Part shown: positions 37,601-50,285 of the stretch, piece after piece
Position numbering within the stretch: position 1 is the stretch's first letter
Layout: every line of letters begins with the position of its first letter
Assembly: GCA_947568835.1 (NCBI GenBank)
Contig: OX387606.1
Span: 12,090,001 to 12,154,000, forward strand
DNA length: 64,000 nt
DNA from: Protonemura montana
Lineage: Eukaryota; Arthropoda; Insecta; Plecoptera; Nemouridae
Direction: 5' to 3'
Translations under genes and position numbers: made by a program
The notes under the pieces: generated by a model
What the model saw: the letters and a program-made list of their open reading frames with translations, nothing else
Told to the model about the DNA's origin: nothing
Databases searched by the model: none

Positions 37601-38743
37601 ACATTATTTTGTGCCATCCACTTGCTCTTATCAAGTGGCAAAATAACTCCTTTTTTTTTTGGAAAAATTTGATTTTTTTTCTAACCCGTGTAGAGGGAAG
37701 TGTGTCAAAAGTTTGAAATATCTCTACAAGTTATTAGTCACTCGTTCTACAGTTAATAAGGGCAAGTGCCACTTGAAAATAATTGTTGATGCAAAAAAGA
37801 TAATGACAGGTCCTTTGATAGAAAGTATGACAATGTTACGAAATAAACAAGTGCACACTGTACTTAATTCCCTGTAGTGTCGAGCACATTCAATTATTAC
37901 ATGAGCACATCTCGTGAAGTTATTTGATCGTTTTTGCACGTTTTACCAATAGAGTTTTTTTTTTTATAAATTACGCCTTAGACAAGTTGACAGCCAAAAT
38001 TTCTTGCCCGGAAAATCATTATTTACAGCAAGAAAAGTTCAAAAATAGTATAGTTTAGTTATTTGTAATTTTCTAAAAAAAGTTTTATTTTTAGATTCAT
38101 CAGTTTTAATAAAAACAGTTCCTTGTAATAATTTGACGTCATGAAAAAATATTTTTCTTTCAATATTCGATGAAAGCAGCAAATCACAAGACGTAATTAC
38201 CAATATCCAATCACCCAACGCAAATGTTAGTTTTTCCTAGTTCCCACTCATTTTCCGCAGGATATTTCTTTATTATTTCATAAATGACTGCGCAACACGT
38301 AAGAATGAAGCTAAGGAAACAGAATTACTAAAATATTGAGTTTCAGCATTATTTTAATTGACCTCAAAATTTAGTGCAAAACGCACGTGTGTTCAACAGA
38401 AACACGTGCCCATTGTCAACATCTCATCGGCGACCTCCGTCAAGCACTGCAAATAATAAAACTCCAGTTTAAATGTTCATATCTTACTTTGTATGGCCCA
38501 GAGCGTGAAATTGTTTGCATGTTCTTGATATTGTCTTAGCTGTCTCCTACATTGTTTACTTGGTATCTCACTAGCAATCTGATCAAAGATCACAGGGGTT
38601 AAATAACCAGAGAAATGATCGTGACTTAGATAGTTTCTGTTTGAAGACCATTCAACGCCTCCGTTGGGGTTGCCGTCGACGAAACCACTCAAGCACACCG
38701 CGAATGTTATCACTATCAGTAACGCAACGAACACATCACTCAT
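31648..38743 (-). CDS. nrf-6: Nose resistant to fluoxetine-6-like acyltransferase, gene A
   Basis: Multi-pass acyltransferase-3 family membrane protein. Worm NRF-6 moves drugs and lipids across the gut; the insect role is mostly unknown. Exons, 5' to 3' on the - strand: 38743-38488, 37155-36935, 36429-36227, 36151-36066, 35505-35315, 34208-34048, 33967-33799, 33540-33347, 33255-33114, 32877-32688, 32240-32098, 32010-31872, 31778-31648; 741 residues, phases consistent. There is a signal peptide (residues 1-24), then the lumenal NRF domain with GNFDECL, GKYCIA and CIPSAC. The acyltransferase part starts at SCIHGMRALSMVIIVMGH (about 284; conserved R and H), then VDVFFTISGFL, RLTPAL, YWWTNLLYVNNYV, WYLACDMQMYL, RAGPYFVGM and FSRLTYSVFLCH. 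Intron 2 uses a GC donor. Intron 5 holds a 5S-SINE. Same subtype as gene D. Confidence 0.95.
34681..35106 (+). mobile_element. 5S-rRNA-derived SINE, copy 3
   Basis: The head contains GATCACCGAAGTTACGCAAC and GGTACTGGATGGGTGAC, close to 5S rRNA, followed by the shared body and the tail CGTCGTTAAACACAAT. An 11-base duplication (CAGACCTAGYA, one mismatch) flanks it at 34670-34680 and 35107-35117. It is inserted in intron 5 of NRF-6-like gene A, antisense to that gene. Confidence 0.9.
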
Positions 38744-40152
38744 CTTCGAGCACGAACCACTGAAAGAGAAATGTCTTAGATTCGATTGTTGTCAACTTCA
38801 TTATTTATGCAGGCTAAGAATCTCTCTCGAACAGTTTATGTGGTTTTCGTTTCATAATAGCTGTTTAATCGGAACAACAAAAAAGCTGTGTGCCCTCTAT
38901 CCTATAATGAGCATGATCTTTGTAGGAGGTATGCATTATTTCAGAAGCGTAAAAGGTATAGAGCAAATAAAGAAAATGGCAAAAAGAAGCTATTACATAT
39001 TAATTTGATAGTAGTGTTTTTGTTTGCTTCTGGTAAAACGAAGTTTATATTTCAAAATCTATGAAATTGGTTTTAACCAAACAATTACCTCAAAATATCA
39101 AACCTATAATTGAGATCACCGCAGCAATCAGGCTTCTTGAGCGTTGCGCAGAACTGTCACAGTGCGAATGAAACTTATCCAATGCATGAACTGACATAAC
39201 ACTCAGACTTTTCAATATCGCGAATATCAAAGGACTTGGATAAACCGAAGAAGTCGGACCAGCATTGTTCGCAACCTGCCATTCTTTTGTTCTGTACATA
39301 TTGACACAAACGAATACAGGAGTGAGGTTTTTATCTACCAGGAACGACAGAGCTTCGCGAACCATTCACACAACTTTATTTATTTCTTTTATTCATTTGA
39401 TTGATCGCATGTGCTAATACGCACCCTCATTTGTGGCAAAAGTTATACCACAATGCCTTGTGAACTCGCCTTTTGAAGGCGCTCGGCGAACTGGAAGCTA
39501 TTGTTGTATAGATCGTCCTTGTCAATGTTACGGGTAATACCACTCGTCATTAAGATGTCACGAAGAAATTTGCATGAAAATATAATGTCATCAAATTATC
39601 TCAACTTTGAGTCGAGAGAAAGACTTCCTACTGGCATGTCATTTTTTAACACAAACAGGTGAATGTAAACATTTCTTAACATCAATATAAACTCACCGCT
39701 AGATATTTGTTTGAATAATTAAAAGTTAAAACCAAGGTACATATTTTGTAACTGCAGAAGAAATGCAACAGCAAAATGATTCAGCACATTTACAGCTTCC
39801 TTCCTCATATATTGATACTGTTATTCAATTTTACTCGTAATGATATTTGATCAATTTAGTGGATCTTGACTCATGTTTTCTCTGTCTTTTCTGATAACCT
39901 TAACTACAAGACAATGCCATGCTAGCCCTAGCTTTGCCACCAAAAATAGATTTCCCAATGGCAAATGTTGTTGACTAGCGAGAAGCATCATATCAATGCT
40001 GGGTGAAATATCTGTAGTTTTTATCAAGATGTAATTATGTCAGCAGCTATTTGCACTAGAAAATGCATAACAGCTAGCATGAATTTAGGTTATAAATTGT
40101 GTGTTTTTCTCACAAAGCAGCCATTTCAGTGAACTACAAAGAAGAAGCAGTT
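38744..40152. other. Divergent intergenic region, NRF-6 gene A / SV2-like gene
   Basis: It must contain both promoters. A 91-codon - strand frame at 39365-39090 (starting MVREALSFLVDKN) is not recognised and has no splice support. No clear TATA box was found for either gene. Confidence 0.5.
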
Positions 40153-43100
40153 ATGGAGGAAGAGGGCAGGTATGCCCAAAACATACAAGATCGTTTCAAC
40201 GATACCCTCAAGAAAACCGACGCTGCTATAGGTATTTACTTGACACTTCAGGTGGTAATATACAACACTGATAATGAGAGATAATAATTTAATTTAAACG
40301 ATTTTCATCTCTATAAGCTGTAGTTTCGTTTTCGCCGGATGTCAACCGTGAAGAAGCAGATTTTGAGAAGGCAATCGAAGAAAGTGGGCATGGAAAATTT
40401 AATTACCTATTGCTGTTGGCCGCCATACCCGCAACATGGAGTAGTGTATTTGACACCATGAACACTTCGTTCTTGCTACCAGCTGCCGAATGTGATCTGC
40501 AACTCTCACATTTTGATAAGGGGCTCTTAAACGCAGTCGTCTACATTGGTAGGTACCATCCTTCAAGATATTTTGGAAAAATGTAGCATGGAATATTGTT
40601 ACAAAATAACTTATTGTGCGTTCAATTTGTGTTTGAGCCTTTTTCGGTGGTTTTATTTGTATGATATCAAGTTATCAAGGACTTTAAGGCACCCTCACAT
40701 CGAGACATGCACCTGAAACTACATTCAAATACTCTTTTATTTCGTTCAGGCATGGTACTGAGCGCTTTCGGCTGGGGTTTTATCTCCGACACTTGCGGCA
40801 GGCACCGTCTCCTTGTGGTTGGGTACTTTCTCGATGCAGTCTGCAATTTAGCAGCCAGTTTCGCTCAGTCCTTTTGGCTGCTCCTCGTGCTAAAATGCCT
40901 CGGGGGTATAATGTAAGACAACGCAAAACACAAGTGATAATATTTGTGTACTGCTCAGAACATATTTAAACGTTTTTTAAACGGAGTTTTTTCTTAAAAA
41001 TGTTTTTGTCTGTTGACAGAATTTGTGGACCGATGGTGATACTAATGTCATATCTTGCTGAGTTCCAAGGGGTTACTCGACGAGCTAAAGTCATGATGTG
41101 GACGGGAGTTTACATGGCTGCAGCGCAGATTGTTTTGCCAGGTAATTGGAAAGGACAAGCCGCTTAAATGTTGAGATTTTCAATACGTTTTAGGAACAGT
41201 TGAGAAGATGAGTAAGGAGTAGAGGTGAAGCAACATGGTGAACATGTTTTGATAATAATAAAACATGGTGAACTTTCCATGTATTGGAAATTAATTAACG
41301 AAACTTGAGTAAATATAAGCCTCACTTACGAGCATGAATTAACAGAACTTAGGAATGTCAACAATGGAAAAAACTGTCAGTATTATTAGTCAGTTTTAGG
41401 TAGTCTTAAAGGCAGTATTACAGTTAGTATTATATTTTTAGCCTCGTGTGTACTTTTCTTTAGATTTGACACACCATTTGCACTAATTTGCAAAAAAACA
41501 AAAACTCGTTTCCAAAACGGATATTGGAGGCTTAGTAAAAAAATACTCCTGACGTTTTGTAATTCATGTTGCAATTACTTTATCAATGGTAAAAGCTAGG
41601 CTAGAACCGAACGGTTTGGCGTGTTGAAAACACCGGTTTTCGTGAAATCACCGAAGTTAAGCACTACTGCGCTGAGTCAGGTATTGGATGGGTAACCATC
41701 ATACACATGCCCAGTTCTGTTTGAGAGAGAGGTTGGAGGGATGAAAGTTAGTACAGCAACTTCATTCGCCTTGCTTATCAACCTCTCGACGGCATATATT
41801 TGTAGAGGAGTCCTGCGGTTCGAGTTGTACCTTCCTTCGGAAGAGACGTTAAGCTGGTGGTCTCCTTGGTGCTCTTCGACAGGAGAAGCTACGTGCCGGC
41901 ACCGGGTTTCCCCTCCTCCCTTCTAGGCTATGTTAGGTTCATCATCATCTCCTCATCATCAACCACTCATTCACCGCCGCCATTAGACCAGTGCCGCATG
42001 GCCAGATGTCAAAACAGTGCGTCGTTAAATACCACAAATCAATCAAGCTAGGCTGGCTTGACTACCATACCATTAAGAAACAAATATTCAAAGAATTATT
42101 TTGGAAAAAAGTTTATTTGTATTTTTTATCAGTAAATTTGGGGAAATGACGGGCAAGCTAGTAATGTTTTCAACCTTGACTGTTCCAGCAATCGCGTGGT
42201 CCATTATCCCCCAAACATGGCAGCTGAACTGGACTTGGTTTGGAATGGCGCTCACGTTTAACTCCTGGCGATTGTTCCTGGTGATCTGCGCCATCCCAGC
42301 AACCCTTGCGTCGAGTCTACTCTATTTTTACTTCGACGAGAGTCCCAAATATTTAATGGCGTGTGGTCGAACAGAAGATGCTTTGAAAGTCTTCAGAAGA
42401 ATCTACGCCATCAACACAGGGATGCCAATTGACACGTATCCCGTACGTAAATCCACACTCCTTTCAGCGAGAGAAGAGCGTGTTTGCTCCACCGGTCGCT
42501 TCAGGGGGACATGCGGCAAAACCCTCTTTTGTCCACAATTTTTCTTTTGCTCTTAAACTTTGTCGTGTCAAGATGTTTTGTTTTTTTGAGCTATTATAAG
42601 ATTTTATCTTGCAGTTAATACAATATTGGGAATTTTTTGCAGATAATATAACAAGTATTTTGATATCCCGCATACTGAAATCATAACTGAAATCATTCAT
42701 GTGTTCGTAGAAATTCTGGGAGCAGTCCTTGTGTCGGTATCTTCTCTCATGGGTTAGACTGTGGAGACGATACTCGGTATATGATAGCAAATTCTTACGA
42801 ACTAATCCTCCTGGATTAACCTCGTTCCATAATCTCAGTCTCACACCCAAAACGTATTGTCCGATTGTCTATCAAGACAAGGACACTACGAATTGTCTTA
42901 AGCGTAAGTCACTATTGTAGATATATATCATTCAATTCCTTCAATTTACGGCCCTCGATTGGAATGTGAATTTAAAACAGAGTAGGGACCACTGCATTTC
43001 GTCAGTTCACAAATGGAAAGTTATTTAGAAATCTTACATATGCATTTGTGTGTTTAAAGGTAAAATACTTAGTCGACGAGACTAGGGCTGGAACGGGAGT

Positions 43101-45877
43101 TCTAACCTCTGCGAAATGGATAAGCAAGAGTCCTTTCGCGATCCTGAAAATGGGATGTCGACAGGCGAAACCTCTCTTTACGTTTCCTTTACTGCCAAGG
43201 GCTCTGCTTGTCTTTACTCTTCAATTTGGAGCGCTTTTAGGGTAGGTACAACTTTACTTGCACATTATTTTTTGGCGCATGCATAAACCGCATGTTTATT
43301 ATTTTTATTATTATTAACCTTCGAGCAACATGAAAAGTTAACTGATTGGAAAATGATTATATCTTAAACAAGCTGCCAAAAGGTAACAAGCTGTTTATTT
43401 ATGATCAACCCATAATATTAAATAATGAAATATAAACAGAAAATGATGTAATGCGATGGAGGGCTAACAAAACTCGTTTAATTTTTCATAGCATGAACAC
43501 CCTTCGACTGTGGCTGCCTCAAATTTTTGCAACCATGGAGGAGTTCTTACATTACCATCAAGAAATGAACATCACCGTCGGTGGCGACTCTTTGTGTGAG
43601 ATGTTGTATTTCAACCATTCGCTTGTGGCCAATCAAGTTGTGAAAGAAGTTACCACGTGTAGTGTGGTGAGTACATGAAACAAAAGTAGATGCAGAGTTT
43701 AGATAAATTTCTCTGTGACGCTAGTCTAATGACGTCGGTGAATGAGTGGGCTATGCTCAGGATGAAGATAAACTTAACCGACACTTAAAGGGAAAGGGGA
43801 AACACGGTGCCGGCAAAAACCTACACTTGTCGAAGAGCACCGGCAACAACAACAGGATTCCACCATAAATCCAAACAAGAGATAGATACGCACGGCAATT
43901 GAAATTGTTACACTTATCTCAATTCCCAACCTCTCTCTCGAAAAGAACCAGTCATAAGTATGATGGTCACCCATCCAATACCTTACCCAGAGCGATATTG
44001 CTTAGCTTCGGTGATATCCCGATAGCCGATGTTTCCAACTTTTCAAACCGCTTGGTAAAGCAAAAATATCAAGATGGTGCCACCTTTCTTGTGCCCCGTT
44101 TTCTTTAGCACCCATCTGCGGATAACGCAAAAAGAAAACGCTTTTATTTTTATGTGTGACCTTGACTTACTAATGAATAAAAAAAACCACCTTTGACTGC
44201 TTTTCAACCATAAAAAATAATTTATGCAGATTGAAAGGAAATTAGGTCTAAGATAATGTGTGTTTTTCTGCAGTCGATGCTGGAAAATGCTGTCTACGTG
44301 AACTCGATGGTCGTGGGTGCCATCACTGCTACGTGCATCATGGGTGCCAGCTACTTGGTGAACTCTCTGGGCAAGAAGAACATCTTGAGTAAGAACATAG
44401 AACAATGAAAAACGAAAGAAGCTGCCCTAGTGTCATAATGGCAATTACACTTGCACATAACTGAACAGCAAGGATCCTGTCAAGGATCAAGCAGACCTTC
44501 ACAGTTCTAACTTTTCACCAGCTTAGAATCAAATAATATCGCCAGCGACCACGTTTAGAATTCTTCACGTTAGCTTACTAAAAATCCAAACCTTAGATGA
44601 CTTTATACAAAATAAAACCCATTCCATCGCCACCGCCCCCACTAAAACACAACTCCATCCACAGTAAGCTCCTTCATGCTCGGCGGCGTCAGCGGAGTGT
44701 GCATCTTCTGGGCCCGAAGCACGATTACGACGCTGATCCTATCGTCGCTGTACGTGGGCATGTGCGGAATTTGCGCCACGGCCGTTGTCGGTGTCGTCGT
44801 CGACTTGTTCCCCACTTCGTTACGTTCGATGGCGCTCGCCCTCACAATGATGGCTGGGGAACTTGGAGCCACCATCGGCAACCTGCTCTTCCCTGTTTTG
44901 CTGGACATCAGCTGTATAATGCCGTTCTTCCTACTCGGGGGAATCGTCATATGTATGTTATTCATTTGGTGAATTTGCAGATGCATTGTTATTGGCGCTT
45001 CACGTTACCTGTAAACAACTAGTTACGAAAATAGTTTAAATATTGTTTTGTTATGTACGGGAACCGGTGTTGTAAGTACCGGTTCTCGTGAGATCACCAA
45101 GGCAAAATTGCGCTGGATCAGATATTGGATGGATGACCATCATACACGATCAAAATATCAAAACAATAACAAATTCACTGACAATTACAATAAAAGTACC
45201 AGTACTGTTCGCGAGAAAAGTTGGAGGGATGAAAGTTAATACAACATCATTCGCCTTGCTAATCAACCTCTCGACAGCATGGATTGGCGGAGGAATGCTG
45301 TTGTTCACTTTGGACTGTCCTTAGGAAGGGACGTTAAGCCGGTGATCTTCTTTGTGCTTTTCGACAGGAGTAGGCTACGTGTCGGCACCGGGTTTCCCCT
45401 CCTCTCTTCTAGGCTAGGCTAAGCTCATTATCATCATTATCACTCAGGCCAGTGCTACATGGGCCCGTTGTCAAAAGAATGCGTCGTTAAACCCTGCTAC
45501 ACAATAAATTAATTCAACCAGTTCATTGAACAAAATACATACAATGAAATGATCCTCAAATTAATTTTGGGAAATTTTGACATCCCTATTCGGCGTAGCC
45601 AAGATATAAAAAGAATGATTTCTTTCAAAAAATAAATAGAACATTTTCCTTCACACATTGTTTACTAGAGCATATTTCCAATAATCTGATGCTTTCGTCC
45701 GTTAGTTTACGATATTTGTTTGACTTCAGACCCTCAGTTGAGTTTCTTTATTTTCATATGCACGCATGATAAGATCATTGTAGATCTAGATGCTAATTTT
45801 TCAATGTCTCTTTTCTTCCAGTTTGCTCGGCGCTTAGTTTGTCTCTGCCTGTGACGCATAAAATACCTCTGCAGTGA
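40153..45877 (+). CDS. Synaptic vesicle glycoprotein 2 / SVOP-like MFS transporter
   Basis: A 12-helix major facilitator of the organic-cation/sugar type, related to SV2 and SVOP. Exons: 40153-40231, 40324-40548 (or from 40318), 40750-40912, 41020-41141, 42189-42442, 43060-43241, 43492-43666, 44274-44388, 44665-44952, 45822-45877; phases match; 552 residues. Early helix LLLLAAIPATW; MFS motif A GFISDTCGRHR between helices 2 and 3; SV2 signature DESPKYLMACGRTEDALKVF; IYAINTG; a large lumenal loop after helix 7 with Asn sites; late helices MVVGAITATCIMGASYLV and GMCGICATAVVGVVVDLFPT. In insects such genes form multicopy sets that include non-neuronal transporters, so a synaptic role is not implied. 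The ATG at 40153 is the first good start but a more 5' exon is possible. Three introns carry 5S-SINEs. Substrate unknown. Confidence 0.93.
41605..42044 (+). mobile_element. 5S-rRNA-derived SINE, copy 4
   Basis: Full-length, close to copy 2: AACCGAACGGTTTGGCGTGT, ATCACCGAAGTTAAGC, GGTATTGGATGGGTAACC, then the body and CGTCGTTAAATACCACAAAT. It is flanked by AAGCTAGGCTR at 41593-41603 and 42045-42055. It lies in intron 4 of the SV2-like gene. Confidence 0.93.
43722..44053 (-). mobile_element. 5S-rRNA-derived SINE, copy 5 (antisense, 3' truncated)
   Basis: Reverse-oriented copy: the - strand shows the 5S-like GATATCACCGAAGCTAAGCA and GGTATTGGATGGGTGACCAT, then the body, ending near GACGTCATTAGACTAG without the usual CGTCGTTAAA tail. 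It lies in intron 7 of the SV2-like gene. Confidence 0.88.
45061..45503 (+). mobile_element. 5S-rRNA-derived SINE, copy 6
   Basis: The head is CCGGTTCTCGTGAGATCACC and AGATATTGGATGGATGACC. An insertion of about 50 bases separates head and body. The tail is CGTCGTTAAACCCTGC. It lies in the last intron of the SV2-like gene. Confidence 0.88.
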
Positions 45878-46091
45878 ACAACTTGAGAGTCATGGAGAAG
45901 GTGAAATATTTAAAGACTGTCAAATTATTTTTGATTAAATGTATTAAAGCAATCGTTTACATATAAACGAAAAACAATGTTTTTCCAGTTTCATTGTTAT
46001 TCCAATTCTATTGTTTCTAATTCCATCATTTTTCCATTGCACTATATGTAAATTGGCTACTATTTCTGATTCCTTGCCTCTTCTGGAAGAT
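45878..46091. other. Convergent 3' flanks, SV2-like gene / NRF-6 gene B
   Basis: Only 214 bases separate the two stop codons, so the 3' UTRs probably meet or overlap. Confidence 0.6.
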
Positions 46092-49000
46092 TTATTGAAG
46101 TTTTCTGGCTCTGGCACCTGTAATTGTGAAAATCAAGTCAGACTACTCACAGCACCTAGTAGCAAAGATGCTCTGTTAGACTGGTGTTTGGACGTTATTA
46201 TTTTCAGCGGGTACAAGAGTTGGTGATTCAAACTATCGAGGACTGGAATTCACTTCACTAAACCGGAAACGCACATCTGGAGGTTTGGCTTACCACTTCC
46301 TGTTATTATGCTTTTCAGATCCTGCATTGGCAAATCAAATAATAGCGTCATTGCTATCGATGCCGACAACACTACCAAAAATTCTTCCAATGACACCTTA
46401 AATACGATCAAAGAGACATTGAGTACAAGAACAAGACCACAAACACATCATAGCGCTAAGAAAGAATGAAGTAAAATTTACCACTCTCGTTAATAACAAC
46501 TCCTGAGAACTTCTCAAAGAGCCAATATTGTAGAAGAAGACAGCAAATTGTGTCAGGTACAGTGAATACGAGATCCTGCTCGTGAAAACCATTCCTTTCC
46601 AGCTGAGTATTTGGTTGAGCGGCCCTCCGTGGCCCAAAGCACAAGCTGTTATCACCCAGCCGAGGGCGAGCGACCACGTGAGGGGCGAGTAACTCGCGTA
46701 GATCGCCGCGACAAGAGGGTCGTAAGTGAAATCCTCACGGATCACCCGAATCGGCGCAAATACTGACAGGTATGCACACAGGAATGCTGTCATCCAGCCT
46801 AAGATGACAGCAATCTACAAAAAAAAAGAAGAAGAACAAAATAACCGGCTAGAAAAAAAAAGAAATATAAGAATAAATATTATTTTCGGGAATTATGTAA
46901 ATTAAAATGCAGGGGATTTACAAAAAACTTTAAAAACTTGAAACAGTTATGCCAATCTAGTATTAATATGCTCGTGGTGCACGAACACCCTGTTTTATGA
47001 GTCTGGGCTCAACTTTTTAATGTTTTCAATTGTAATTATACCTTTGGAATGTGAATACTCTTTTCATTCTTGTAAATAAAGTATCCAATTGCTACCCCCA
47101 TCAGATAAGGGGTTGCCCTGTGCGTAGACAAACTGTAACTCAAGTTGGCAGTTTCGTAGAGCTGGGCGACCCTGAGGAGCAAGAAAGCTGTTGGAGATTC
47201 GGCACAACCAAACCATGTGACACCTCCATCGGCTGAGCTGGACTTACGGCATTTGGTGGTAAATGATGAGTGAGAGATTGTTGTAAAAAGTGACAACGAA
47301 TCTGAGCAGAGCAGTGCCAGCCTGCAATGCCAGTAACACAAATATGCCCAAAGTTTGACGCTTGTAGAGAATGTAAACCAAAATGGGGGACAGCAAAGAT
47401 AGTTGCATGTCTAGAGCTAGCTGATGTGTATGAGTCGCGCACTGAAAAAATATTTAGTAGGTAAAAATATTATTCGTAAACTAGCAAGTTTACTGTCAGA
47501 GGTCTATGTGTACATACCATTTTTTGAAATGGAAAAAAGTTTTGAATGTATAAAATATTGGTCCAAAGATGCTCTTTACAGATGTCAGCATTTTCTGTAA
47601 CGACTCTATTCCACAGTGGTCCACCTCCTAAATGTTCTAGAATGTAAGCGTAGAAAACAACTAATGCAAGCAATGCCGGCGTCAGTCTGAAAGAAGAAGC
47701 CACATCGTTAACTGATGAACACGAAACAGACGAACAGAATAACATAAAGTTCGTAAGGAAAACAAGCAAAAGAACAGTATGTGAATTATGAGTTGATATA
47801 CCTAATGAATCTTGCCAAATATCTGTTGGCCCAGTCGATTCTGTTGCTCCTCTGCATTTCCTTGCTAAGATTGTATGCTGTCAAAACGCCGCTCATCAAA
47901 AGAAAGGCGTCTGTGTAGATCAGGGATGCTCGTAGCATCATGCTGAGGTACTCGAAGGAGAGCTGGGAAATTCAAATAGACTCATAATTGAAAATTATAC
48001 ATTTTGGTGCATACTTGCGAATAATAAGATGTTTGAGTGGGAAAATGAAGGTCTAAAACAAATGAGTCTGCAACAAGGATCTGCAAAGGATCTAGGGTCA
48101 AGACCAAAATATTTTATATATTTTATTGAATGGCAGCCTACATACCTCAGTGAGCGTTACCCTATTGCTTAACGGTGTCATGGCGAGAGGAATGATCTTG
48201 TGGGCAGCGTACAGCATGACAGTACACCCTGCGCGTATCCCATGGATGCAGTGGATGTCTCCTGTCTCTGGAGGATCCGCTACCAACGACGCCCAGTTGC
48301 GCTGAACGGAGAAGCAGGTCAGGGTGCGCCCAAGGGTGCCTGTAAAGTTAACAGACTGTTTGGGGTCGGGTAGGCAGGTCAGTTGACAAATATTTCTGTT
48401 GTTGCTTGCGTCTGGACTTAACTCATCACAGAAAAGAACTGTGATGGACACAGGTTTGTTTGAAAGCCCACTTCGCGGAAAGTAGCAACCAGGAGTTTCC
48501 TACCCAAACAAAATTCAAACTGGAAAAGTGAAGTCATAAAGTAGACATGAGTCTAAAAACCAGTATATTGAAGTCCAGCTGTTTTCCCAACGTTTCGTTT
48601 GTTGGCGCCCGGAGGGCTAGTGCTGGTTAAGGTAATAGCATATTTAAATTGAGAGTTCACAAAATCAGAAACGGCCTCACTTACTCATTTCCTTCGTGTT
48701 TTTCCATGATCCCAAGTCCCTGAATGAAGCAATCAGAGCAAGCGCAATGAAGAACGCGAATCCAAAACTAAAATAAAATATTATTAAAACCATTAGACTT
48801 ATTGGTTCCTCTCGTAAGCGTAGAATTTACCCCATTTTCACTCACATGGTCGCGTAGGTGCGCTTGCTGAGAGGTTTCACCTCTTTGACAGAACACATGC
48901 CTTCGTCGACTCGAACATTGAATCGCAAACCGGAAATTGTTAGCGCTCTCGCCAAGACTACTTGCAGGTCTCCAGATGAGCAGGAAGCTGGTAGGCAAAC

Positions 49001-50285
49001 CCCCCAGTTGATGGTCGAGAATTGAGGGATGAAATGGCCTGGCTACACACAGAAACAGGGACGAATCTCAACGATACATAACTAAGACATAAACCTGTAA
49101 ATTTATGTTCTTACGTCGTCCACTGTGCTTCGCAAAAATGCCCGAGATTGTGCATGGTACACTGCTTTAGCTAAGGATTCTGTTCCATTCATAGACATCT
49201 GAGCTTCAACGTCCAATTGGGCAAGACAGTATTTGCCTATTACGTGGTCCTTCGTATCTGACCCTGGTCTGTCCACTAAAGTATCCAAAGAAAGACATTG
49301 GTCGAAGTCTCCAAGTTGGTTCGCATTTCCTCTGAGAATGCCAGATGGAAACTTAGCTGATGAATCGTACACTGAAAAGGGTGTAAGACCAAGAAGGGCA
49401 TCAGAGCAATGAAAATTGATTCGATGGGTTCAATATTGAGGAAAGTCATAAACATAATGGCAGTTATTTTGACGGCGCCACTACGTAACATATAAAATGC
49501 AATTAAAAACGTTGTGAAATTCTTGCGGGGGCAGAGTGCCAAAAGAGCGACTACCTTTTTATGAACTCGGACGACGAGTAAAATTAGGTAGCGGCATCAC
49601 ACGTGTGTTAACGAAATATTTCGCTTACTCAGCAATGCCCACATCTTGTAGCGTCGCAGGTGATGCAGAAACAACCGACTGTGCTTCTTGCAGATTTCAT
49701 TCGGTATCTCGTCGACAATTGGTGAAAACTTGTTGAAAGTTTCCTCAAAAATACTCTCTAACTCTTTGACGGGCTCATTATCGTCTGTGATTTTGTTGTT
49801 ACCATGTTGAATTTGGTCTCCGATATCTCGCAGTTTTGCTTCTTCCATTGAAGTGACATCAGGTGGTTTTGTTTTTGGAGATTCGTCACAATTGACAAAA
49901 TCACATTTGTATATCTCTTTTATCAATGCTGAATCATCGATCAGGGTTCCTGTTTAGAAAGAGAATGAAAATAAGATTTCTTGAAAAAAACTAGTGTATT
50001 GCAACGAAGAAACTTCCTAGATCAGAGACAACTTTAGTCAATATCCACTTTTAAGTTCACTTCAAGCTAAGAAAATCGACTCTAAGCGTTGAAAATATGA
50101 CAAAACACACTGAATAACAAACCAAACATGTAATTGCCTAATAACTGCTGGTCGATTGATTGCCTTATGTTGGCGTCTCCGTGATCTTCAGTAGCCTCAC
50201 TTCTCACAACCAGAAAAATCGCACAGCATGCTAGCAAGTTGTAGGGACTCAAGATGATATTATAGAGATCTGACCGATAACCCAT
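46092..50285 (-). CDS. nrf-6: Nose resistant to fluoxetine-6-like acyltransferase, gene B
   Basis: Exons on the - strand: 50285-50123, 49949-49629, 49371-49115, 49042-48846, 48767-48685, 48339-48146, 47962-47802, 47686-47518, 47441-47248, 47171-47042, 46814-46482, 46396-46294, 46117-46092; 776 residues, phases consistent. The hydrophobic signal segment NLLACCAIFLVV is preceded by 13 polar residues. An Asp/Glu/Lys-rich lumenal insert in exon 2 makes the N-terminus longer than in A, C or D. The NRF domain has GDFDQCL, GKYCLA and CLPASC. The acyltransferase core has IHCIHGIRAGCTVMLYAAH (R and H kept), TDAFLLMSG, RLTPALLALV, THTHQLALDMQL in place of WYLxxDMQ, HGGPLNQILSW and SRISYSLYLTQF. Exon 11 (333 nt) equals the 190 + 143 nt exon pair of genes A and C, so an intron was lost. 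The last exon is only 26 nt and its stop overlaps AATAAA. Subtype with gene C. Confidence 0.94.
48545..48610. repeat. Fragment of the foldback element family
   Basis: AGACATGAGTCTAAAAACCA followed by TTTCCCAACGTTTCG matches the terminal and inner-arm motifs of the elements at 4016 and 58497. It lies in intron 5 of NRF-6 gene B. Confidence 0.5.

Noticed and set aside
42464..42850. 128-codon - strand frame inside the SV2-like gene
   Set aside because: Spans an exon end and the intron on the opposite strand; no domain similarity.
44597..45022. 141-codon + frame overlapping the transporter's ninth exon
   Set aside because: Shadow of the real frame (the real frame encodes SSFMLGGVSGVCIFWARS).
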